A stretch of 64,000 nt of DNA from assembly GCA_024742475.1 (NCBI GenBank), contig JANSYI010000007.1, positions 124,001 through 188,000 of the forward strand, in the 5' to 3' direction. Below, one piece after another: positions 58,684-64,000 of this stretch. The stretch's first letter is position 1; each line of letters starts with the position of its first letter. The notes beneath the pieces were generated by a model that was not told the origin of the DNA, ran no database searches, and worked only from the letters and a program-made list of their open reading frames with translations. Source of the DNA: a bacterium. Lineage in GTDB: Bacteria > Myxococcota_A > Polyangia > Nannocystales > Nannocystaceae. A program made the position numbers and the translations under genes.

Positions 58684-60177
58684 ATGCGGCGGTTCTTCGT
58701 GGCGTGGTGCGTCGCAGCGGCGGGGTGCGGTCAGCCGGGTGCCCAGCCCGACGAACCCGACGCTGCGACCAGTGGCATGTCCGGGGCGGGCACGACCTCT
58801 GGTCGCAAGACGACCTCGGCGAGCGCGAGCAGCGAGGGGGCGAGCGCGGACACGAGCGGGTCCGGCTGGACGGTCGACCCCGACGGATCGACGACCGGTC
58901 CGGCGCCCACGCTCGACGAGCAGCTCGCCGAGATCCTCGCCGCACAAGCCGTGCCCGTCGTGCCGCTCGATCCGGCACCACCGGCCCACCCCGCCGCTGT
59001 GGCCTTGGGAGAGGCGCTCTTCTACGACCCGCTGCTCTCGGGCAACGAGGACATCGCGTGCGCGACGTGCCACCACCCCACGCTCGGCACCGGCGACGGG
59101 CTCTCGCTTTCGCTGGGCACCGGCGCGGTCGGGCTCGGCCCCGCGCGCGCCCAGGGTGAGCACCCACCGTTCGTGCCGCGGCACGCCCCCTCGCTGCTCA
59201 ACGTGGGCGACCCTGGCTTCACGCGGATGTTCTGGGACGCCCGCGTCGAGGTCGACGCCCAGGGCACGCTGCGAACCCCGCTGGGTCCCGCGCTGCCGCC
59301 GGGGCTGGGCTCGGCCCTCGCCGCGCAGGCGATGTTCCCGGTGCTCGACCGCCTGGAGATGCGGGGGCAGCCGGGCGACACCACGGTGATGGGCGAGGTC
59401 AACGAGCTCGCGGCGCTGCCCGACGACGACCCGGCCGCGATCTGGGCGGCCGTGATGGCGCGGCTGCTCGCGGTGGACGGCTACGTCGCGCTGTTCTCGG
59501 CGGCGTACCCCGAGCGCGCGCTCGACTCTCTGACGTTCGTCGACGCTGCGAACGCGCTGGCGGCGTACCAGGGCGAGGCGTTCGCGTACCCCGACGCGCC
59601 GTGGGACGACTACCTGCGCGGCGACCTCTCGGCGATCTCCGACGCGGCCAAGTTCGGGGCGATCTTGTTCTACGGGGCGGCGCAGTGCGGCAACTGCCAC
59701 AGCGGCGCACTGCTCACCGACCACCGCGTGCACAACACCGGCATCCCGCAGCTGGGACCCGGGGTCGGGGCCTCGGCGCCCTTCGATCACGGGCGGGCGC
59801 TCGTGGAGGACGACCCGGGCCAGAGGTTCGCGTTTCGGACCCCCACGCTACGCAACGTGGCCGTGACGGCCCCCTACATGCACGACGGCGTGTTGCTCGA
59901 CTTCGAGGCGGTGCTGGTCCACTACGGCGACCCGCTGCGCGGCATCGAGGATCTCGATCCGGACGGGCTGCTGCCCGAGCTCGTCCCCACGCTGCAGCGC
60001 GACCCCGGGCACATCGAGGAGATCACGGGCTTGCTGTCGGCCGAGCTCCAGACCGAGCCGAGCAACGTGGGGCTCTCGAACCTGCGCGAGTTCCTGGAGA
60101 CGCTCACCGATCCCGCGGTGGTGGACCTGCCCACGCGGGTCCCTGCGGCCGTGCCCAGCGGGCTTCCGGTGCCTTGA
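58684..60177 (+). CDS. MauG/CcpA-type dihaem peroxidase lipoprotein (second copy)
   Basis: 497-aa lipoprotein: MRRFFVAWCVAAAGC lipobox, a Ser/Thr/Gly/Asp linker of about 60 residues, then a cytochrome c peroxidase/MauG-like domain. The two haem sites are CATCH (126-130, in DIACATCHHPTLGTGDG) and CGNCH (335-339, in AAQCGNCHSGALLTDHR). FRTPTLRNVAVTAPYMHDG at the C-terminus is a family hallmark. ATG 58684 begins the signal peptide; the frame opens at 58564 without one. About 160 residues longer than the first MauG-like protein. Confidence 0.9.
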   Translation: MRRFFVAWCVAAAGCGQPGAQPDEPDAATSGMSGAGTTSGRKTTSASASSEGASADTSGSGWTVDPDGSTTGPAPTLDEQLAEILAAQAVPVVPLDPAPPAHPAAVALGEALFYDPLLSGNEDIACATCHHPTLGTGDGLSLSLGTGAVGLGPARAQGEHPPFVPRHAPSLLNVGDPGFTRMFWDARVEVDAQGTLRTPLGPALPPGLGSALAAQAMFPVLDRLEMRGQPGDTTVMGEVNELAALPDDDPAAIWAAVMARLLAVDGYVALFSAAYPERALDSLTFVDAANALAAYQGEAFAYPDAPWDDYLRGDLSAISDAAKFGAILFYGAAQCGNCHSGALLTDHRVHNTGIPQLGPGVGASAPFDHGRALVEDDPGQRFAFRTPTLRNVAVTAPYMHDGVLLDFEAVLVHYGDPLRGIEDLDPDGLLPELVPTLQRDPGHIEEITGLLSAELQTEPSNVGLSNLREFLETLTDPAVVDLPTRVPAAVPSGLPVP

Positions 60178-60308
60178 GCTGCGCCTCTATCATGTAACCC
60201 GAACTACATCTCACGAGCCCGTTGAGCGAGATTCCGCGTGCGTGGTAGTCCTACCTTGTAAGCGCAGAGCGGACAGTGAGGCCGGACTGCGCTCCACCGG
60301 ACCCAGAT
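60178..60308. promoter_or_regulatory. Intergenic region upstream of the propeller lipoprotein
   Basis: 131-nt region noticeably richer in A/T than its surroundings (TATCATGTAAC, GTTGAGCGAGATTCC, TAGTCCTACCTTGTAAG). It probably contains the promoter of the downstream lipoprotein gene. No consensus boxes can be assigned confidently. Confidence 0.3.
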
Positions 60309-61571
60309 ATGCGCCTGAGAACTCTATCCCTCGTATTCCTTCCAATGTTCGCACTGGGGTGCGGTGACGACGGAGGCGGCGCGGCCGACGGGGGCGGGAC
60401 CGAGTCAGGGTCGGCGTCGGCGTCGGCGAGCGAGGGGACCGAGGCCAGCGCCTCGGGCAGCAGCGGCACCACGCAAGACGCCGAGGCGTCGACGGGCGAC
60501 GGCTCGGGCGAGAGCGGCGCGGAGGACTCGAGCGGTGGCGAGGTGGTCTCGGGCATCCCGGTGCTCGGCGACGGCACGCACGACATCGCGAACGTCGAGG
60601 TCGAGATCATCTCGGCGCCCGAGGACGGGCTCAACTTCCCCTCGGACCTCGAGTTCAAGCCGGGCGTGCCGGGGGAGCTTTGGGTGACCAACCGCGAGGA
60701 TCACTCGATCGTGATCTACGAGGACGCCGGGGGTGCCAACCAGGTGGCCGACAAGCGGCAGGCCACGTTCGACAACGGCCCGCACTTCCTGGCCAAGCCG
60801 GCCTCCCTGGCCTTTGGGGACAACGGGGCGTTCGCCACGGCGCAGCAGGAGCGCGCGGCGACGCAGCCGGGCGACCCCGAGGACGGCAGCTTCATGGGGC
60901 CCACGCTGTGGACGGCCGACATCGACGTGTTCAACGGCGGGCACACCAGCCACCTCGACATGCTGCACAACAGCCCGCTGTCCTCGGGCATCGCCCACGA
61001 GTCGGAGAACACGTACTGGGTGTTCGACGGGGAGCACGGGTCGCTGACCCGCTACAAGTTCAACAACGACCACGGCTTGGGCGGCACCGACCACACCGAC
61101 GGCGAGATCTACCGCTACGCGGACGCCCAGCTCGCGCACGTGCCCTCGATCCCCTCGCACGTGGTGCTCGACGGGCAGTACGTCTACGCGGCCGACTCGG
61201 GCAACGGACGCATCGTGCGGCTCGACCCCTCCACGGCGGCCGAGGGCAACTCGATCATCCCCAACTACGACGGCTGCCGGATGAACTACATGGACGGCGC
61301 GACGCTCGACACGCTGGTCGACGGCGCGGCGCTCGATCCCCCGCTGACGACGCCCTCGGGCCTGGAGATGCACGACGGGGTGCTGTTCACGACCGACCCG
61401 CTCACGGGGCGCATCTACGGCTTCGACATGGACGGCAACCTGCTCGACTGGCTCGACACGGGGCTCGAGCAGGGCGCGGTGATGGGGCTGGCGTTCGACG
61501 AAGACGGCAACATGTGGGTGACCGATGCGGCGGAGAACCAGATCCGCAGGTTCTCGCCGGCGCAGGGCTGA
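60309..61571 (+). CDS. Lipoprotein with NHL/SMP-30-like propeller
   Basis: 420-aa lipoprotein (LVFLPMFALGC lipobox). It has a linker of about 80 residues rich in Ser, Gly, Glu and Ala, then a predicted propeller: FPSDLEFKPGVPGELWVTNRE, FWNGEH-like YWVFDGEHGSLTRYKF, VVLDGQYVYAADSGNGRIVRLD and GLAFDEDGNMWVTDAAENQIRRF. A distinctive central segment DVFNGGHTSHLDMLHNSP contains three His. It shares its general plan with 44578-45684 but not its detailed sequence. Its 3' end overlaps the next gene by 47 nt. Confidence 0.78.
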   Translation: MRLRTLSLVFLPMFALGCGDDGGGAADGGGTESGSASASASEGTEASASGSSGTTQDAEASTGDGSGESGAEDSSGGEVVSGIPVLGDGTHDIANVEVEIISAPEDGLNFPSDLEFKPGVPGELWVTNREDHSIVIYEDAGGANQVADKRQATFDNGPHFLAKPASLAFGDNGAFATAQQERAATQPGDPEDGSFMGPTLWTADIDVFNGGHTSHLDMLHNSPLSSGIAHESENTYWVFDGEHGSLTRYKFNNDHGLGGTDHTDGEIYRYADAQLAHVPSIPSHVVLDGQYVYAADSGNGRIVRLDPSTAAEGNSIIPNYDGCRMNYMDGATLDTLVDGAALDPPLTTPSGLEMHDGVLFTTDPLTGRIYGFDMDGNLLDWLDTGLEQGAVMGLAFDEDGNMWVTDAAENQIRRFSPAQG

Positions 61572-62733
61572 GCGCGTCCTGCTCGGCGGGCTCGTGCTCG
61601 CAGCGCTTGGGCCCGGCTCGGCCGTGCGTGCGGGCAACGGCCCCGAGCCGCGCACGCCGGTGGACTGGACCGGGACACCGTGCATGCGCATCGTCGACCG
61701 CTCGGTCGACCCGGTGCTGCACATCGACTACGGCATCCCGATGCAGGACGACCAGCTCACCGATGATGAGCTGGAGGACAGCCGCACGCACCAGTTCTTC
61801 GCGCTGTGCCGCGCTCGCACCCCGCAGGAGTTCATGCCGCGGTGGATCACGTGGGACGACGTCGACCGGGCGCGCGCGATCGACATCGCGCCGGACAACA
61901 TCTACGACTCGGACGTTCTCGAGAGCGCCGAGGCGTGGGCGGGCTGCTGGCATCGGATCAACGCGGACGACGACCGCCGGCCGATCACGCACGAGGCGGC
62001 GGCGGCGGGCGTCGACTGGGACACGACGGGTGTGCCGGCAGGGGCGTACGTGCTCGACGGCTACACGTGGGAGCCGCCCTCGAACCTGTGGACGCCGTGC
62101 CCGAGCGTCGTGAAGGTGGTCGACGATCCCGACCCCGCCGCGTCACCGCCGGCGGCGAGCATCACCACGCCCGAGGCGTTCCTCGAGGTGGGGGAGGGGG
62201 TCGCGATCGAGGGCTGCGTGAGCGCAGAGCCAGGCTCGGTGCTGCACGCCTCGTGGGCGCTGCCGACCTCGGAGGTGGTGTGGGAGCCGATCGTGGAGGA
62301 GGCGCCGGTGCAGGGCGAGGGGTTCTCGTTCGACTTCGTGCCGCCACAGGACCTGGTCGGCGCGGGCTTGATGATCCGGGTGACCGTGGAGGACCCCAGC
62401 GGGCGCAGCTACGCGACGCACATGACCGACCGGGTGTACGTCGTGGGCGACGACGATCCGGGCCCGTGCGACGACGGGTCGGTGTTCGTGCCGGGGCCGG
62501 GCTGCGGGGGCTCGTCCTCGGGCGGCGAAGAGGCGTCCACGGGCGAGGACGCGGAGCCCGGCAGCGGCTCCAGCACGGGCACCGACGACGTCGCGAACGC
62601 CTCCAGCGCAGACGGAGCGGGGGATCCGGGAGGGTGCGGGTGCTCGAGCGGAGCGGACGCGGGAGCCGCGTGGATGCTGCTGCTGGGGCTCTTGGGCGTG
62701 CGGCGCAGGCGATGCGTCAGAGCCCAACCCTGA
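61525..62733 (+). CDS. MYXO-CTERM surface protein
   Basis: 402-aa secreted protein. The Arg-rich N-terminus (SRRRRAERVLLGGLVLAALG) forms a signal peptide; the N-terminal domain (TPCMRIVDRSVDPVLHIDYG, WITWDDVDRARAIDIAPDNI) is unrecognised but carries several Cys. An Ig-like domain (about 210-310) and a Ser/Gly/Glu linker follow. The C-terminus is a sorting tag: GGCGCSS, a hydrophobic helix AAWMLLLGLLG and RRRR, matching MYXO-CTERM. Such tags are processed and anchored at the surface in myxobacteria. The ATG lies inside the preceding gene, the only start ahead of the signal peptide. Confidence 0.78.
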   Translation: MRRRTRSAGSRRRRAERVLLGGLVLAALGPGSAVRAGNGPEPRTPVDWTGTPCMRIVDRSVDPVLHIDYGIPMQDDQLTDDELEDSRTHQFFALCRARTPQEFMPRWITWDDVDRARAIDIAPDNIYDSDVLESAEAWAGCWHRINADDDRRPITHEAAAAGVDWDTTGVPAGAYVLDGYTWEPPSNLWTPCPSVVKVVDDPDPAASPPAASITTPEAFLEVGEGVAIEGCVSAEPGSVLHASWALPTSEVVWEPIVEEAPVQGEGFSFDFVPPQDLVGAGLMIRVTVEDPSGRSYATHMTDRVYVVGDDDPGPCDDGSVFVPGPGCGGSSSGGEEASTGEDAEPGSGSSTGTDDVANASSADGAGDPGGCGCSSGADAGAAWMLLLGLLGVRRRRCVRAQP

Positions 62734-62736
62734 CGC
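62714..62736. terminator. Hairpin spanning overlapping convergent gene ends
   Basis: GCGTCAG pairs with CTGACGC around a 9-nt loop. The genes overlap by 17 bp here and both stop codons lie within the stem, so the palindrome is inside coding sequence of both. Confidence 0.4.
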
Positions 62737-63454
62737 CGCGGTCCTTGCAGAAGCCGCGCAGCGCCTTGCGACGGTCGTCGCCGAGCTTGAACGAGCGCAC
62801 GATCGCCTTGGCGTTCTTCTCGTCCTTGAGATGGCAGGCGGCGCGTCCGCGGAGCACCTGGGTGCGATCGGACGCCTTGGCGCGCTGGCTGCGGGTGGCG
62901 AGCCGATAGGCGTCGCGGTACTCGCCCTCGTCGTAGGCGGCCTGGGCCATCGTGAACAGCTCTTCGGGGGTGGCCTCGGCCTCGGCGGCGCGGTCGGCCG
63001 ACTTCGCGGTGGGCACGACGTCGGCTGTGGCCCCGGACTCCTCGGGGGCGTCCTCCGCCGCGGCGCCCGGCGCATCGCCCCCGACGTCGGGCTCCGCGAG
63101 CATCTCGACTTCCTCTTCCTCCTCTTCGTCGGCCTCGTCGAACCCCGCGTTGGCGGTCGCGTCGAGCTCCTCGGGGTCGGGCTCGGTGGGGGGCGGGGTA
63201 TCGGCGCCATGCGTGGGTTCGCCTGAAGCGGCGCCTCCGCCCGCATCGACGGGAGCCTCGGGCTCGACATGCGGGGCAGGGTCCGGAGCCTCCGACTTCG
63301 CGGTCTGCGGTGTGTCCTTGGCGGGCCCGGGCTCGACCGTCAGCGCGGCCGCGGCTGCGGCGAGCAGGCCCGACAGGCCCCCGAGGGCGAGCACGACGGA
63401 GAAGGGCAGGGCCCGGATGCGGTCGGGAGGGGACGGTGCTGCGTCGTCGGCCAT
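62717..63454 (-). CDS. Membrane-anchored TPR-containing protein
   Basis: 245-aa protein: a short cytoplasmic head, one transmembrane segment (about 17-37, FSVVLALGGLSGLLAAAAAALT), a long acidic low-complexity linker (Glu/Ala/Pro/Asp, with a run of Glu), and a C-terminal TPR-like domain (ELFTMAQAAYDEGEYRDAYRLA and FKLGDDRRKALRGFCKDRGV). ATG 63454; the frame is open further upstream without similarity. The layout resembles the extracytoplasmic ends of the kinases in this window. Function unknown. Confidence 0.7.
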   Translation of the reverse strand: MADDAAPSPPDRIRALPFSVVLALGGLSGLLAAAAAALTVEPGPAKDTPQTAKSEAPDPAPHVEPEAPVDAGGGAASGEPTHGADTPPPTEPDPEELDATANAGFDEADEEEEEEVEMLAEPDVGGDAPGAAAEDAPEESGATADVVPTAKSADRAAEAEATPEELFTMAQAAYDEGEYRDAYRLATRSQRAKASDRTQVLRGRAACHLKDEKNAKAIVRSFKLGDDRRKALRGFCKDRGVRVGL

Positions 63455-63595
63455 GACGTGCGCCAAGGATATCCGTACGACGAACGGGCCGGCGGGCCCA
63501 AGCTCGCCGCGGTCGTGGGGTCCGGTACGTGACGTGCGCCCGAGCTGAATTATGCGCCTCGGTGCCACTAGCATGTAAGGTTCTGAGCGCGTCTC

Positions 63596-64000
63596 GTGCT
63601 CTCACGAATCTCCATCCTCGCCTTCCTGCCTCGTTACGCGGCCATGACTGCAGTGCTGCTCCAATGCGGTTGCTACACCGGGCCCGCGAGCTCTCCGGCC
63701 GAAGATGCATCCACGGGGGCCACGGATGCGCTCGACTCCACGATGGGCCCGACCGGCGCGACGGCGGACTCGGACGTGACCGAGACCGACGCCGGCGAGA
63801 CCGGCTCCACCGGGGATCCGCCGGTAGAGTCGTCGCCTCTGTACCCGACGCGTCGGCTGACCAGTCGAGAGCTCGACGCAACGATTCGGGACGCATTCGG
63901 ACTCGACGAGACGTTCAACAGCTACTTTCTTCCGCTCGAGCCCGACCCCCCGCTGCAGGTCTTCAGCAACGAGGTCGCCGGGCTGGTCGTGGGGGCGGGC
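63596..64000 (+). CDS. Probable DUF1592-type lipoprotein, N-terminal part
   Basis: Partial gene running off the right edge (135 codons visible). GTG start, then a signal peptide (ISILAFLPRYAAMTAVLLQC, lipobox Cys), a linker of about 60 residues of Thr/Asp/Ser/Gly, then YPTRRLTSRELDATIRDAFGLDE. That last motif is the opening of the DUF1587/1592/1595 cytochrome-like proteins of planctomycetes and myxobacteria. ATG at 63644 would shorten the signal peptide. The haem-binding part, if present, would lie outside the window. Confidence 0.6.
   Translation, partial: MLSRISILAFLPRYAAMTAVLLQCGCYTGPASSPAEDASTGATDALDSTMGPTGATADSDVTETDAGETGSTGDPPVESSPLYPTRRLTSRELDATIRDAFGLDETFNSYFLPLEPDPPLQVFSNEVAGLVVGAG

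Noticed and set aside
60187..63580. Shared upstream words (TATCATGTAA near 60187 and TAGCATGTAA near 63569) as a common promoter element
   Set aside because: The distances to the two start codons differ greatly (about 115 nt against about 20 nt) and the match is short, so it may be chance.

Overview
The window looks like chromosomal DNA of a sterol-type myxobacterium, most likely order Nannocystales (Nannocystis/Enhygromyxa/Plesiocystis relatives). The evidence is very high GC with strong third-position bias, dense genes with many 4-nt ATGA/GTGA overlaps, membrane Ser/Thr kinases with TPR tails, a MYXO-CTERM protein, and a large set of lipoproteins built as lipobox, then a Ser/Thr/Gly/Asp linker, then a folded domain. 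The genus is an inference. I see no tRNA, rRNA, CRISPR array or recognisable transposase, and no gene-free stretch reaches 300 nt (the longest is about 250 nt at 18191-18439).

Region 1 (1-11.1 kb): the start of a TolC-like gene, a YgfZ protein, then an 8.5-kb minus-strand operon for isoprenoid and squalene synthesis: fni, mevalonate kinase, mvaD, a fused phosphomevalonate kinase/HMG-CoA reductase, hpnC, hpnD, hpnE. Together these run from HMG-CoA to IPP/DMAPP and from FPP to squalene; HMG-CoA synthase and FPP synthase must lie elsewhere. Divergent from it is gluQ.

Region 2 (11.1-36.1 kb): a prolyl-oligopeptidase lipoprotein, an FG-GAP propeller lipoprotein, archaeal-type valS, cutA, a KamA-like radical SAM enzyme, an MscS channel, a DprE1/DprE2-like pair, a kinase-TPR protein, dtd, a DPM1-like glycosyltransferase, and two giant tandem TPR/DUF3857/transglutaminase-fold proteins. 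The second of these has lost the catalytic triad.

Region 3 (36.1-43.1 kb): a DUF4344 metallopeptidase gene followed by a compact accessory module of six unusual genes, one with an OmpA-like domain and one with a peptidoglycan-binding-like domain. Parts of the module have visibly lower GC. It is bounded by a 59-bp imperfect direct repeat of the 3' end of the metallopeptidase gene, so it looks like an island or the product of a duplication.

Region 4 (43.1-64 kb): surface lipoproteins, a beta-barrel plus 13-heme cytochrome pair, two MauG-type dihaem peroxidases, an AraC-type regulator, a cupin, a lipoprotein with six calcium-loop repeats, lepA, and a signal peptidase I with a roughly 470-residue insertion made of three repeats. 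These are followed by a second kinase, a MYXO-CTERM protein, a TPR protein and the start of a probable DUF1592-type lipoprotein. Four convergent gene pairs end in hairpins whose stems contain both stop codons.
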